Part shown: piece after piece, positions 23,124 through 33,034 of the stretch
How positions within the stretch are numbered: position 1 is the first letter of the stretch
Layout: every line of letters starts with the position of its first letter
Assembly: GCF_000271665.2 (NCBI RefSeq)
Contig: NZ_CP010978.1
Coordinates: 2,140,501 to 2,204,500, forward strand
Reading direction: 5' to 3'
DNA from: Pelosinus fermentans JBW45
Lineage (GTDB): Bacteria; Bacillota; Negativicutes; DSM-13327
DNA length: 64,000 bases
Program-made: the position numbers and the translations under genes
Notes under the pieces: model-generated
The model's database searches: none
The model's input: the letters and a program-made list of their open reading frames with translations, nothing else
What the model was told of the DNA's origin: nothing

Positions 23124-24323
23124 ATGACAAATCGTAATATACTATTTGATTTTGATAAAATAATACCTCGCCAAGGGACTGGCAGCCGCAAATGGGATGC
23201 TTTGGAGAATGTATTTGGCAGTAATGATGTACTGCCTCTTTGGATCGCTGATATGGATTTTTCTTCACCCAAAGCAGTGTCCACTGCGATCATAGAACGT
23301 GCTAAGCATCCAATCTATGCGTACAATACTCAGGAGAAATCTCTTTATCAGTCCGTAATCGAGTGGGCGAAGAAACGTCATGGCTGGGAAATTGAAGAAG
23401 AGTGGATCCTGCTTGCTCCTGGTGTTGTTCCATCTATAAGTCTGTCAATTTTTGCACTTTCAGAACCAGGCGATGGTATTATTATTCAACCTCCTGTGTA
23501 CCCGCCATTTTTTGCTTCTATTAAAGATAATGAACGTAAGGTCGTTGAAAATCCCCTTCTTTTAAAAAATGGACGCTATGAAATCGACTTTGAGGACTTA
23601 GAGCAAAAACTAGCTGATCCAAATAATAAATTGCTTTTATTATGCAGTCCCCATAATCCTGTTGGTCGTGTGTGGAGCAGAGAAGAGCTGGAAAAGGTAT
23701 ATGAACTTTGCCAAAAATATGAGGTTGATGTATTGGCAGATGAGATACACAATGATTTAGTATTTCAAGGTCACAAGCATACTGTTTTTGCTTCATTAGG
23801 CACACCCGTATGTAAACAAAGTGTTACCTTTATGGCTGCTAGCAAGACTTTCAATGTGGCTGGGCTCAATTTCTCTTTTATAATTGTTCCGTGTAAAAGC
23901 AGACGTGGGTTGATTCAGAATTGGATTACCAAGTTGCATATCAGCCGCAATAATGTTTTTGGTGGAATTGGTACTGAAGCTGCTTACAGAGACGGCGAAG
24001 CCTGGTTGGATGCATTGCTGATATACCTTGAAAAAAATGCAGATATATTGGTTGAGTTTATTCAAACCAGGTTGACGGAAGTGAAAGTAAGTAAACCAGA
24101 AGGCACTTATTTAGTATGGTTAGATTTCCGTGCATATTTTACAAATGATAAAGAATTGCAGAAGTTTCTTGTACACACGGCGAAGGTTGGATTAAACGCA
24201 GGCAAAAATTTCGGAACGCAAGGTGAAGGGTTTGCTCGTATTAATATTGCCACGCAAAGAAGTGTCTTGCTAGAAGCGTTAACAAGAATTGAAAAAGCAT
24301 TGTTGAACTACAAAAAAATATAA
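23124..24323 (+). CDS. patB: Cystathionine beta-lyase / C-S lyase, PatB/MalY type
   Basis: PLP-dependent aminotransferase-fold enzyme that splits carbon-sulfur bonds of cystathionine, cystine or related compounds to give pyruvate, ammonia and a thiol. 399 residues. Family blocks: LPLWIADMDFSSPKAVSTAI near the start, PVYPPFFASIKDNERKVVEN, CSPHNPVGRVWSREEL (PLP Asn), ADEIHNDLVFQGHKHTVFAS (Asp-Glu-Ile-His), and the PLP Lys in MAASKTFNVAGLNFSF. ARINIATQRSVL near the end carries the carboxylate-binding Arg. It is the only full-size gene left in the island between comEA and comEC. GAGGATG precedes the ATG. Cystathionine lyase and C-S lyase roles cannot be told apart from sequence. Confidence 0.87.
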   Translation: MTNRNILFDFDKIIPRQGTGSRKWDALENVFGSNDVLPLWIADMDFSSPKAVSTAIIERAKHPIYAYNTQEKSLYQSVIEWAKKRHGWEIEEEWILLAPGVVPSISLSIFALSEPGDGIIIQPPVYPPFFASIKDNERKVVENPLLLKNGRYEIDFEDLEQKLADPNNKLLLLCSPHNPVGRVWSREELEKVYELCQKYEVDVLADEIHNDLVFQGHKHTVFASLGTPVCKQSVTFMAASKTFNVAGLNFSFIIVPCKSRRGLIQNWITKLHISRNNVFGGIGTEAAYRDGEAWLDALLIYLEKNADILVEFIQTRLTEVKVSKPEGTYLVWLDFRAYFTNDKELQKFLVHTAKVGLNAGKNFGTQGEGFARINIATQRSVLLEALTRIEKALLNYKKI

Positions 24324-24340
24324 GACTAGACAAAAGAAAC

Positions 24341-24380
24341 AATACAAAAATACTGCACATTCATGCAGGATTTTTGTATT
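24341..24380 (+). terminator. Terminator after patB
   Basis: AATACAAAAAT-a-CTGCA and TGCAG-g-ATTTTTGTATT arms around a six-base loop, 18 bases after the patB stop. It closes off the sulfur island before comEC. Confidence 0.75.
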
Positions 24381-24466
24381 TTAGTGGAAAACCTATATGG
24401 TTATAAAGAATAACGGTGTCTTGATCATTGAGAGGTAAAAGTAATCATTGAAGGGGTAATTGTCAT

Positions 24467-26848
24467 ATGCCCAATATCATTATTTTGATTACAGCAGCAT
24501 TTACAGCTGGTATTTGGTGCGCTAGTTATTTTATGTGGTTGTTACCTTTTTTATATGTTGGCAGTTTTATTATTACTGTTATTCTGATTTGGAGAATTCA
24601 CAAACAGCAGTCAGTGACTTGGCTGCTGCCTGTATTATTTTTTATAATTGGTATGTTGCGCTTTATTCATGCAGATGCTTTTGCTATAAACGATATCAGC
24701 CGATATGAGGGGGAAACGATAACTGTATATGCTACGATTGAAGAAACACCTCATGTGACGTATTTAGCACAAGAGAAAAGTAGAATTAGCTATATCCTAG
24801 CAATTAATGAAGCGCAAGCTAAAAATACTAAAAAAGAAACTGCTTCAGGGAAATTGTATCTGTATGCTAGACAAGCAAATCAGGAGCGGGTTTTTAAAGC
24901 GGGAGACAAGATTAAAGTAACTGCTGAAGTTATTGCTTTACATGGATATAATAATCCAGGACAGTATGATAGTGTCGCTGCTGCACATCTGCAGGGTATT
25001 AGAGGTCGTATGTCTGTTGCGGGTAATGCGATACACTTAGTTAGTGAGAATCACTCATTCTGGAAAGAAATTATGGAAAAATGGCGGATAGCGATAATCA
25101 GTAATATTGAACGTGTAATGCCACCGAGCCATAAGGCGATTCTTGTAGGAATGCTGTTTGGTGGTTATGGCGGAATTCCTCGGGATGTGGTGGCTGATTT
25201 TGCTACAACAGGAATTGTACATATCTTGTCCGTATCCGGCTCACATATTGCTTTGGTAGTAGGGGTCATAACCGTAATAGGCACAGGAATATTCAGGCGC
25301 TTTACCTTTGCGGATCAACTAATCCCCTTATTTGCAGCTCTTTTTATTACTTTATATGCCGTGTTTTGTGGATTGACACCACCAGTGTTGCGTTCTCTTA
25401 TAATGGGGTTGATTGGGTTAGGTGCGGTATGTCTGAATCGGGAGAAAGATGCTGCAGTTGCATTATGTTTATCCGTGTTAGGGATGCTGATTTATCAACC
25501 AGCATTAATTTATGACTTAAGCTTTCAATTATCTTTTACCGCAACAGCAGGCTTAGTGTTTTTAAATGCTAAAACTGTAAAAATGCTGGAAAGTACGATT
25601 CCACTTTGCCTGGCTCGGCCTTTGGGTGTTACCATAGCTGCCCAAGTAGGTGTATTGCCTTTTATTGCTTGGCATTTTAATAGTTTTTCTCTTAGCTCTT
25701 TTGTAGCGAACTTATTCATTGTTCCTATTATTGAAGGGATTGTCATATTGGGCTTGTTTGGTGCCTTTAGTAGTATGATCGTTGGTTTTATTGGAGCAAT
25801 ATGCTTAGTGACTTGCAGTTTAATGATTAGCTTGGTTTTACAATTGACGGAATGGCTGGCAGACATGCCTGCGGCAAAGATGTATGTGCCTTCAATTGGA
25901 CTGGCTGGTAGTATAATATATTATGTTTTGGTAAGCTGGGTATATGGGTATAAACCGAAAAATATGTTATCCTTAAAAGATACGGTGGAAAGATGGCCTC
26001 AAAGAAGTGCTGTAGTAGTGTTGATTCTTGTTTTTTGCATCCTAGTATATCGTGTTTATCCTGCTCCTCTTTCTGTTCATTTTATTGATGTAGGACAGGG
26101 AGATGCGGCTCTTATCACAACACCCCATGGACGGGCAATTTTAGTGGATACAGGAGGCACTCTAGGGGAAAGTACAGATTTTGATATTGGTTATAGAGTT
26201 CTGCTGCCGTATTTAAGACATTATGGTGTGCTGACAATTGATTATCTTTTTTTGACCCATGGTCATCAAGATCATGCTGGGGGAGCGGCAGGAATCGCTG
26301 GAGAGATACCGATAAAGCACATTATGTTGTCTCGTGAGAACTATACTCAGGCAGTGTTAAACCTATTGAAGGCAGCACCTAACAGTACCCGTATTGCGGT
26401 TTATGAAGGGCAAAAAATAGAGCTTGATGGTGCAGTTGTTAACGTATTGCATGCTGATACAGGATTGAGCCAAAAACAACCAAGTAATGAGGTGTCCAGC
26501 GTCATACAGGTACGTTATGGAAAGCATAGTTTTTTATTCACCGGAGATCTTCCAGCCCAAGGAGAAGAAGAGATGCTACATAGTGGTAGGGATATTTTGA
26601 GTACGGTATTAAAAGTAGGTCATCACGGTTCAAAAACATCTTCTACCGTAAAATTCTTGCAGACTGTTGATCCGGAATATGCAGTTATTTCTGTAGGAAA
26701 AAATAATTCTTTCGGGCATCCTCATGAAGAGATCATCCAGCGCTTGTTGGTTTATGGGAGTAAAATCTATCGCACAGATGAGCAGGGAGCTATCGTATTT
26801 AAGACGAATGGCAGTACAATAACAGTTGATACGTTTTTAAAAGATTGA
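24467..26848 (+). CDS. comEC: ComEC/Rec2 competence membrane channel protein
   Basis: 793-residue inner-membrane protein that takes single-stranded DNA into the cell. The N-terminal part has membrane helices around a soluble OB-like region (residues about 70-190). The competence domain with many helices (about 215-510) includes GIVHILSVSGSHIALVVGVI. The C-terminal metallo-beta-lactamase-like domain (about 535-793) has DVGQGDAALI, THGHQDHAGG and VGHHGSKTSS, the likely nuclease part. Length and order are complete. The start is ATG at 24467 after GAAGGGG. It overlaps nothing upstream, since the island separates it from comEA, and it is followed 19 bases later by holA. Confidence 0.95.
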   Translation: MPNIIILITAAFTAGIWCASYFMWLLPFLYVGSFIITVILIWRIHKQQSVTWLLPVLFFIIGMLRFIHADAFAINDISRYEGETITVYATIEETPHVTYLAQEKSRISYILAINEAQAKNTKKETASGKLYLYARQANQERVFKAGDKIKVTAEVIALHGYNNPGQYDSVAAAHLQGIRGRMSVAGNAIHLVSENHSFWKEIMEKWRIAIISNIERVMPPSHKAILVGMLFGGYGGIPRDVVADFATTGIVHILSVSGSHIALVVGVITVIGTGIFRRFTFADQLIPLFAALFITLYAVFCGLTPPVLRSLIMGLIGLGAVCLNREKDAAVALCLSVLGMLIYQPALIYDLSFQLSFTATAGLVFLNAKTVKMLESTIPLCLARPLGVTIAAQVGVLPFIAWHFNSFSLSSFVANLFIVPIIEGIVILGLFGAFSSMIVGFIGAICLVTCSLMISLVLQLTEWLADMPAAKMYVPSIGLAGSIIYYVLVSWVYGYKPKNMLSLKDTVERWPQRSAVVVLILVFCILVYRVYPAPLSVHFIDVGQGDAALITTPHGRAILVDTGGTLGESTDFDIGYRVLLPYLRHYGVLTIDYLFLTHGHQDHAGGAAGIAGEIPIKHIMLSRENYTQAVLNLLKAAPNSTRIAVYEGQKIELDGAVVNVLHADTGLSQKQPSNEVSSVIQVRYGKHSFLFTGDLPAQGEEEMLHSGRDILSTVLKVGHHGSKTSSTVKFLQTVDPEYAVISVGKNNSFGHPHEEIIQRLLVYGSKIYRTDEQGAIVFKTNGSTITVDTFLKD

Positions 26849-26867
26849 AGAATAACGGGAGGTATTT

Positions 26868-27905
26868 ATGGGGTATGCAGAGGTTATTCAAGGGCTAAAA
26901 AAAGGGCAGGTGAAATCTGTTTACCTATTATACGGCGAAGAGGCTTATTTTATAAAGCAGCTCGAGCAGGCAGTGATCACTGCCGTATTAGTACCTGAGG
27001 AAATAGACATGAATCTTCTTACTTTAGATAAGGACCCTGCTATAAATGAATTAATTGCCTTAATTGAAACGGTTCCATTTATGGGGGGGAAGAATGTAAT
27101 TCATATTCGGGGCACTGCATTACTGCGTCCACGAAAAAATGGTGGAAATGAGCAAGGGGAAATCAGTGACAAGGTTGAGGAACGCTTATTTAAGGTCATC
27201 AGTGATATGCCAGATTATACGCATTTGATTCTTTCGACTACGGATAAAGTAGATAAACGGCGTAAATTGTTTAAGCTAATCGAAAAGCATGGAGCTACTG
27301 TAGAATTAGTCAATATCAAGGCAAAGGATGTGAGAGGCTGGCTTACGGCAAAATTGGCTGATCTGAACAAAAGAATGGATAGCGATGCTACGGAGTATTT
27401 TCTAGGAGTAGTTAGCATTATGCCTCAGATATCCCTAAATTTTTTGCATAACGAATTAGAGAAAGCTGCTTTATTTACAGACGGAAAAACTAGAATTAGT
27501 CAATCTGATCTTATAACGATTATGTCGAGTATACCGGAAATTTCTATATTTTCAATGATTGATGCAGTTAGTCAAAAGCAAATGGGCAAAGCATTACAGT
27601 TAATGGGAGAGCAGTTAAAGTCGGGAGAACATCCTCTTAAGTTGGTATCTTTATTAGCCCGGCAAGTACGCTTGATGTGGCAGGCTAAAGAGATGTCAAA
27701 GGATGGATATGGCAGTAGAGAAATCGCCGAAAGACTTGGCTTAGTGCCTTTTATCGGTGAAAAAATGCTGAAACAAAGTAAGAATTTTACCCCAGAGATA
27801 TTAAAGGAAATTACATTAGCCTTAGCGGCAGCTGACTATGATCTAAAATCTGGTAGGGCTAATAAATCGGCTTTAGAGGAAATCATTATTGCTATGTGTA
27901 GATAA
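26868..27905 (+). CDS. holA: DNA polymerase III subunit delta
   Basis: Clamp-loader subunit that opens the sliding clamp. 345 residues with the YqeN/HolA layout: an N-terminal AAA-like domain without a functional Walker A (VYLLYGEEAYFIKQLEQAVI), then the family segment LILSTTDKVDKRRKLFKLIE, and a C-terminal helical collar (LLARQVRLMWQAKEM; ADYDLKSGRANKSALEEIII). The GGGAGG ribosome binding site is six bases before the ATG. It is always found beside comEC and rpsT in Bacillota, as here. It ends right before a very long hairpin. Confidence 0.93.
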   Translation: MGYAEVIQGLKKGQVKSVYLLYGEEAYFIKQLEQAVITAVLVPEEIDMNLLTLDKDPAINELIALIETVPFMGGKNVIHIRGTALLRPRKNGGNEQGEISDKVEERLFKVISDMPDYTHLILSTTDKVDKRRKLFKLIEKHGATVELVNIKAKDVRGWLTAKLADLNKRMDSDATEYFLGVVSIMPQISLNFLHNELEKAALFTDGKTRISQSDLITIMSSIPEISIFSMIDAVSQKQMGKALQLMGEQLKSGEHPLKLVSLLARQVRLMWQAKEMSKDGYGSREIAERLGLVPFIGEKMLKQSKNFTPEILKEITLALAAADYDLKSGRANKSALEEIIIAMCR

Positions 27906-27962
27906 AGGTAGAGGGAGAAGAATCAGTGGGTGCGCCCACCTGATTCTTCTCCCTCTACCTTT
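27904..27962. terminator. Long hairpin after holA
   Basis: AAAGGTAGAGGGAGAAGAAT-CAG and CTG-ATTCTTCTCCCTCTACCTTT make a perfect 23-bp stem, extended by TGGG/CCCA with one bulged base around a four-base loop. It overlaps the holA stop codon. The stem is unusually long for an intrinsic terminator and ends in TTT only. Confidence 0.75.
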
Positions 27963-27978
27963 AGTAGAATGATAACGT

Positions 27979-28018
27979 AAAAAGCCTCTGAACATAGCAA
28001 AATGAACAGAGGCTTTAA
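27979..28018 (-). terminator. Rho-independent terminator of rpsT
   Basis: Read on the minus strand, TTAAAGCCTCTG and CAGAGGCTTTTTA arms, with the T-run following the right arm, six bases beyond the rpsT stop. Confidence 0.85.
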
Positions 28019-28024
28019 TCTTAA

Positions 28025-28291
28025 TTAATTAGCTAAAGCGTTAATTTTACGAGCTAATCTCGATTTTTTACGAGCTGCGGCATTTTTATGAACAACACCT
28101 TTGCTGGCTGCCTTGTCAATAGTTTTGCTGGCATTAATTAGAAGAGCTTTCGCTTCATCAGTGTTACCAGCAGTTACAGACTCAACTACTTTGCGAGATA
28201 CAGTTCTAATGGTTGATCTCACCGCAAAGTTTCTAGCACGTCGCTCAGCATCAGTTTTTACGCTACGTTCAGATGACTTAATGTTTGGCAA
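28025..28291 (-). CDS. rpsT: 30S ribosomal protein S20
   Basis: 88-residue primary 16S rRNA-binding protein, all helical and rich in Lys/Arg/Ala. The start is TTG at 28291, giving MPNIKSSERSVKTDAERRAR; AAGGAGGTGA lies directly upstream, which settles it over a longer frame from 28315 that would include the ribosome binding site. The C-terminus VHKNAAARKKSRLARKINAL is typical. It is transcribed against its neighbours, the same arrangement as in B. subtilis. A TTG start in an abundant ribosomal protein may be part of its known translational autocontrol. Confidence 0.96.
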   Translation of the reverse strand: MPNIKSSERSVKTDAERRARNFAVRSTIRTVSRKVVESVTAGNTDEAKALLINASKTIDKAASKGVVHKNAAARKKSRLARKINALAN

Positions 28292-28510
28292 GTGATTCAC
28301 CTCCTTAAAGAGCATGTTACCTATAGTATCTTAGCATGTGATTATGGAAAATGCAAGTAACAAATAATAATTTATAGCTATAAGTTGGGAATTTCTCAAT
28401 GGTTTGCATACTTATAGGAAGATACTTTTATTACGGGATGTGTTAATTGCATAGCTAGTAATATTTTAGGGCAAAATAATTTTGATTTTAGACCTAAGGA
28501 GTGGATAAAA

Positions 28511-29482
28511 GTGGAGCATTTTACAGGTACTTCTCGTACTGATTTAGCATTAGAAGCAAGAGAATTATTAACCAAACAAGTGAGTGAAGATATTCCAGGG
28601 GTTTTGGTGGAAACATCCGAAGATGAGGAGGTTGTTCTTACTAAAGTTGATATCACTACACCGGAAGCGGAAAAGATCATGGGAAAGAAACAGGGAACCT
28701 ATGTCACGATAGAAGCTCAGGGACTCCGTTATAAGAATACTCCTTTGCAAGAAAAAATAATGAAACTATTAGCAGATGAGTTGGTAGGTATGGCGGAACT
28801 ATCCAAAAAAGCAACAGTCTTAGTCATTGGTTTAGGCAATCGTAATATTACTCCAGATGCTTTAGGTCCGCGGGCTATTGACAAAATTGTAGTAACACGA
28901 CATTTGCAGGAAATCTTATCCCCTGAGCTCAAGGGAGGAGTACGGTCAATTTGTGCCATCGCTCCAGGTGTTTTAGGGATTACTGGTATGGAGACTGTAG
29001 AGATTGTACAGGGATTGGTTAGTAAAATAAAACCGGATCTGGTTATTGCTATTGATGCCCTAGCGGCAGCTTCTAGCCGTAGAGTGATTACCACTGTACA
29101 ATTAGCCAATACAGGTATCAGCCCTGGTTCTGGTGTAGGGAATAAACGATTTGGTTTGACCCAGGAATCCTTAGGGGTGCCTGTAATTGCTATTGGCGTA
29201 CCGACCGTTGTTCATGCTTCTACCATTGCCATGGATACAATTAATATCTTACAAGAACATGCGCCATTCGCTCGTTACTTTAAAAGCATGGAGAATTTAT
29301 CCGATGCGGATCGCAATACGATTGTGCGTCAAGTGTTACCAGAGGTATTAGGTGATTTGATGGTAACTCCCAAAGAGGTAGATCGTTTTATTGACGATAT
29401 TGCGGTGGCTGTTGCTGGGGGAATTAATCAAGCTATGCACCCTCATATTGATTACGAAAATATACATGCTTATTTGCATTAA
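28511..29482 (+). CDS. gpr: Germination protease
   Basis: Degrades the small acid-soluble DNA-protecting spore proteins when the spore germinates; made as a zymogen in the forespore. 323 residues. The N-terminus (FTGTSRTDLALEARELL) resembles the propeptide region of GPR, which mimics the cleavage site in SASPs. Conserved blocks: VLVIGLGNRNITPDALGPRA, IAPGVLGITGMETVEIVQGL, VIAIDALAAASSRRVITTVQ and TGISPGSGVGNKR. The start is GTG after AAGGAG. Its presence shows that the organism makes endospores. The promoter should be forespore-type, but no clear sigma-G box was picked out by eye. Confidence 0.96.
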   Translation: MEHFTGTSRTDLALEARELLTKQVSEDIPGVLVETSEDEEVVLTKVDITTPEAEKIMGKKQGTYVTIEAQGLRYKNTPLQEKIMKLLADELVGMAELSKKATVLVIGLGNRNITPDALGPRAIDKIVVTRHLQEILSPELKGGVRSICAIAPGVLGITGMETVEIVQGLVSKIKPDLVIAIDALAAASSRRVITTVQLANTGISPGSGVGNKRFGLTQESLGVPVIAIGVPTVVHASTIAMDTINILQEHAPFARYFKSMENLSDADRNTIVRQVLPEVLGDLMVTPKEVDRFIDDIAVAVAGGINQAMHPHIDYENIHAYLH

Positions 29483-29642
29483 TAAAATGTAACACTGGTA
29501 GAAAAAAGCTTTATTCCTCCTATGGATCTCTAAGCGTATTTCTGTACTATCCCTTTCCTCCCAAGCATATACATTGTATGTAAACAAAAAAGTGTGACAA
29601 CCTGTGCCTTATTTCTTAGCGCAGATGTCAAGGGAGGAAAGG

Positions 29643-30701
29643 ATGTTAACAAGGCGTGCACGTCACCAGGCAAGGTATCGGTATAAAAAAATAGGATTTG
29701 CAATACTTGCTCTGCTTTTCTTAAGCGTAGTAACGTGGCAAGGTTTAGATAAATCTCAAGATGTTATCCCAGCAAGTGCAAATGGTTCCTTGCGACAAGA
29801 ACAATATGGATTGCCTCAATGGCGTGATATATTATTTTCAGGCATTCCCGGTTTGATTCGTACTACAGAGCCTAGACCAGTAGTAATTGTAAAAAATGAG
29901 CAGAATGTACAGCAGCTGCTAAGAGAGACGATGCGGTTTTTAATTGGCGTAGATATTGCTGATATACGTTCTATATTGCAGGTTGAAATTCCCTTGTTGA
30001 CAAAGGTTAAATCTTTACCTCAAACGGTGAGTGCTATGACCTTGCCCAACTTTCCTAAGTTTGAAAAAAAAGAAACGGTACCAAGCGGCAAGCCTTTGGT
30101 TGGTCTTTATTATACGCATACAGCAGAATCCTATGTTCCTAATACGGGTGCTACTCATAAACCTGGAGGGCAGCTAGGCGATATTGTAGATGTAGGGGGA
30201 GCACTAGCCAAGCAATTAGGTACTTATGGTATTTCTACGCTGCAAAATACTACTGTTAATGATTATCCAAGTTTTATGAAAGCTTATGATGCTTCAGAGG
30301 TTACAGTAAGAAAAATGATAGCTGAGAACCCATCAATTCAGATGTTTTTTGACATTCATCGTGATGCTGGTAACAAAGAAAGTCACACCGCGATGGTAAA
30401 TGGTGTAGAAGTTGCGAAAATTAAAATACTAGTTTGCATAGGGCAGCAGGATTTAGTTCAGCCTCATTGGCAGCAGAATCATGCTTTTGCTAAGTTAATT
30501 GATGCTAAATTAAATCAGCGTTTTCCAGGTCTTTCTTTTGGAATTCAAATGGAAAATTGGCGATATAATCAACATCTTCATCCACGGGCTTTATTGCTTG
30601 AGGTAGGGTGCCAGGAGAATACAAAAGAAGAAGCGCAGCGCGCCATGGAAATGTTCGGTGATGTATTAGCTGAGATTATTAATGAAAATAATATACAATA
30701 A
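29643..30701 (+). CDS. spoIIP: Stage II sporulation protein P
   Basis: Peptidoglycan amidase/endopeptidase that works with SpoIID and SpoIIM in forespore engulfment. 352 residues from the ATG at 29643, which has GGGAGG about five bases upstream; a GTG at 29604 would add 13 residues but lacks a ribosome binding site. A basic N-terminus and one membrane anchor (about 18-34, IGFAILALLFLSVVTWQG) precede an extracytoplasmic SpoIIP domain. Catalytic region signs: GLYYTHTAESYVPN, FFDIHRDAGNKE with a metal-binding His, and ALLLEVGCQENTKEEAQRAM near the end. It follows gpr as in B. subtilis. Confidence 0.94.
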   Translation: MLTRRARHQARYRYKKIGFAILALLFLSVVTWQGLDKSQDVIPASANGSLRQEQYGLPQWRDILFSGIPGLIRTTEPRPVVIVKNEQNVQQLLRETMRFLIGVDIADIRSILQVEIPLLTKVKSLPQTVSAMTLPNFPKFEKKETVPSGKPLVGLYYTHTAESYVPNTGATHKPGGQLGDIVDVGGALAKQLGTYGISTLQNTTVNDYPSFMKAYDASEVTVRKMIAENPSIQMFFDIHRDAGNKESHTAMVNGVEVAKIKILVCIGQQDLVQPHWQQNHAFAKLIDAKLNQRFPGLSFGIQMENWRYNQHLHPRALLLEVGCQENTKEEAQRAMEMFGDVLAEIINENNIQ

Positions 30702-30739
30702 AGAATGTAGATGTATATTTTATATTAAGAGGTGAGGAT

Positions 30740-31153
30740 GTGTTTTGCTCCTTAGCTTATAGGGATGTTTTAATGATTGTTCGTGGTTTAATGATTTTAG
30801 TTGTAGTTATAGCCCTAGGGTTATCTGTAGCAGAACAACAATTAAATACGTTAACACAGCGGCAGGAATTTGTACGTATTTTTGATATAAGCCGCAATCA
30901 CGAGGGTGTTTATACTATGGAAGTATTAGGCTCTGGCTGCAGTATCAGTGCAGTGTATGCAATCGCTGAAATTAAGAATCAGGATGCTAGTGTAAGTATT
31001 AAGACTCCTTTGATTAGCTGGACGGTTCCTAAGTATTTATATATTGATTGCCGCAAAGAGCTGGCTTGGCTGACTTCAAAAATGAAGCATTTGGAAAAGT
31101 ATCTAAGACAAGGATGGGAAATCACAAATGTTTATTTACGGCAATTTAGGTAA
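30740..31153 (+). CDS. Small membrane-anchored protein of unknown function (YqxA position)
   Basis: 137 residues from GTG at 30740, or 126 from the ATG at 30773. GAGGTGAGG ends only two bases before the GTG, so the true start is uncertain. An N-terminal hydrophobic segment (VRGLMILVVVIALGLSVAEQ) is followed by about 100 soluble residues, predicted mixed alpha/beta. Two Cys (GSGCS and IDCRK) might form a disulfide outside the cell. It lies between spoIIP and lepA, where B. subtilis has yqxA, also a small protein with one N-terminal membrane helix. Whether they are homologous cannot be settled by eye. Confidence 0.6.
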   Translation: MFCSLAYRDVLMIVRGLMILVVVIALGLSVAEQQLNTLTQRQEFVRIFDISRNHEGVYTMEVLGSGCSISAVYAIAEIKNQDASVSIKTPLISWTVPKYLYIDCRKELAWLTSKMKHLEKYLRQGWEITNVYLRQFR

Positions 31154-31228
31154 TACTTGCAGGTGTTAGGTTCCAGGTGTTATAATCAATAGCAGTAATT
31201 ATGCTATTGATTTCGAGAGGAGGCCTAT

Positions 31229-33025
31229 ATGAAGACGAATAATATCCGCAATTTCTCGATAATTGCTCATATAGATCATGGAAAATCCACCCTTGCTGAT
31301 CGCCTGATTGAGTATACAGGCACCCTATCTTCCCGGCAGATGGAAGCTCAGGTTTTGGATAATATGGATCTGGAACGAGAACGTGGTATTACAATAAAAG
31401 CCCAATCTGTAAGGCTGGAATATACGGCTAAAGATGGCGAGACTTACATGTTAAATCTTATCGATACACCAGGACACGTTGACTTTACCTATGAGGTATC
31501 ACGTAGTTTGGCAGCTTGCGAAGGAGCACTCTTGATTGTAGATGCTGCCCAGGGGATTGAAGCCCAAACCTTGGCAAATGTGTATTTAGCTTTAGACAAT
31601 GATTTAGAAATCATTACAGTTATTAATAAAATAGACCTGCCAAGTGCTGATCCAGAAAGAGTAAAACAAGAAGTAGAAGATGTAATTGGTCTGGATACTT
31701 CAGAGGCTGTGCTAACTAGTGCTAAATCGGGTATTGGCATTGAAGAGGTACTAGAAGCCATTGTAAAGAAAATTCCACCTCCTAAAGGTACCATTGAAGA
31801 ACCATTATGTGCACTTATTTTTGACTCTCATTTTGATGCTTATAAAGGTGTTATTGCCTATGTAAGAGTAATCAATGGTATTATTAAGCCGGGTATGAAA
31901 ATGAAGATGATGGCTACAAATAAAATTGTAGAAGTAACTGAAGTAGGCGTCTTTAGACCTGCTATGACTAATGTCAGTGAACTTGCACCTGGCCATGTGG
32001 GGTTTGTAGCTGGGAGTATTAAAAATGTAAAAGATGTTCGTGTTGGCGATACGATTACAGATGCCGACCGTCCCGTTGCCGAGGCACTGTCAGGCTATCG
32101 TAAAGTTACGCCCATGGTATATTGTGGCTTGTATCCAGTAGACAGTTCTGAATATGATCTTTTGCGAGATGCTTTGGAAAAATTAAAGCTGAATGATGCA
32201 TCCTTGGTCTTTGAACCAGAGACTTCTAGCGCTTTAGGTTTTGGTTTTCGTTGTGGATTCTTAGGGCTATTACATATGGAAGTGATTCAAGAGCGATTAG
32301 AACGAGAGTATAATATTACCTTAATTACAACAGCACCAAGTGTTATTTATAAAGTCTTCAAGACAGATGGAGAAATCTTTGAAATTGAAAACCCTTCTAA
32401 ATTACCAACACCTCAGGAAATTGAGCATATTGAGGAACCATATGTTAAGGCAATGGTTATAGTGCCTAATGACTATGTAGGTGTGGTCATGGAACTATCA
32501 CAAGAAAAACGTGGCGAATTTAAAGATATGAAGTATTTAGATGTGACGAGAGTGATGCTGACATATGAATTGCCTTTGAGTGAAATCATTTATGATTATT
32601 TTGACCGTCTAAAATCGGCTACAAGAGGCTATGCATCCTTAGATTATGAATTATTGGGTTACCGAGAATCTAAGCTTGTAAAATTAGATATTTTACTAAA
32701 TACAGAACCTGTGGATGCTTTGTCAATTATTGTACATCGTGATAAAGCAACCTATCGAGGACGAATTTTGGTCGAAAAGTTAAGAGGAATCATTCCCAGA
32801 CAAATGTTTGAAATTCCCATTCAAGCTGCGATTGGCAATAAAGTAATTGCTCGTGAAACAGTAAGAGCCATGCGTAAAGATGTTTTAGCGAAATGCTACG
32901 GCGGCGATATTAGCCGTAAACGTAAACTTTTAGAAAAACAAAAAGAAGGTAAAAAACGTATGAAGCAGGTAGGTAATGTAGAAGTACCGCAAGAAGCCTT
33001 TATGGCTATATTAAAGATTGATTAA
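31229..33025 (+). CDS. lepA: Elongation factor 4 (LepA)
   Basis: Ribosome-bound GTPase that helps stalled or mispositioned translation complexes. 598 residues, the normal length. G motifs: [15 protein letters not shown] near 10-23, the switch I/II region [16 protein letters not shown] and [13 protein letters not shown], and [13 protein letters not shown]. The C-terminal LepA-specific domain is present, ending with [20 protein letters not shown] and [27 protein letters not shown] precedes the ATG. hemW follows after nine bases, so the two are co-transcribed. Confidence 0.98.
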   Translation: MKTNNIRNFSIIAHIDHGKSTLADRLIEYTGTLSSRQMEAQVLDNMDLERERGITIKAQSVRLEYTAKDGETYMLNLIDTPGHVDFTYEVSRSLAACEGALLIVDAAQGIEAQTLANVYLALDNDLEIITVINKIDLPSADPERVKQEVEDVIGLDTSEAVLTSAKSGIGIEEVLEAIVKKIPPPKGTIEEPLCALIFDSHFDAYKGVIAYVRVINGIIKPGMKMKMMATNKIVEVTEVGVFRPAMTNVSELAPGHVGFVAGSIKNVKDVRVGDTITDADRPVAEALSGYRKVTPMVYCGLYPVDSSEYDLLRDALEKLKLNDASLVFEPETSSALGFGFRCGFLGLLHMEVIQERLEREYNITLITTAPSVIYKVFKTDGEIFEIENPSKLPTPQEIEHIEEPYVKAMVIVPNDYVGVVMELSQEKRGEFKDMKYLDVTRVMLTYELPLSEIIYDYFDRLKSATRGYASLDYELLGYRESKLVKLDILLNTEPVDALSIIVHRDKATYRGRILVEKLRGIIPRQMFEIPIQAAIGNKVIARETVRAMRKDVLAKCYGGDISRKRKLLEKQKEGKKRMKQVGNVEVPQEAFMAILKID

Positions 33026-33034
33026 GGTGATGAA

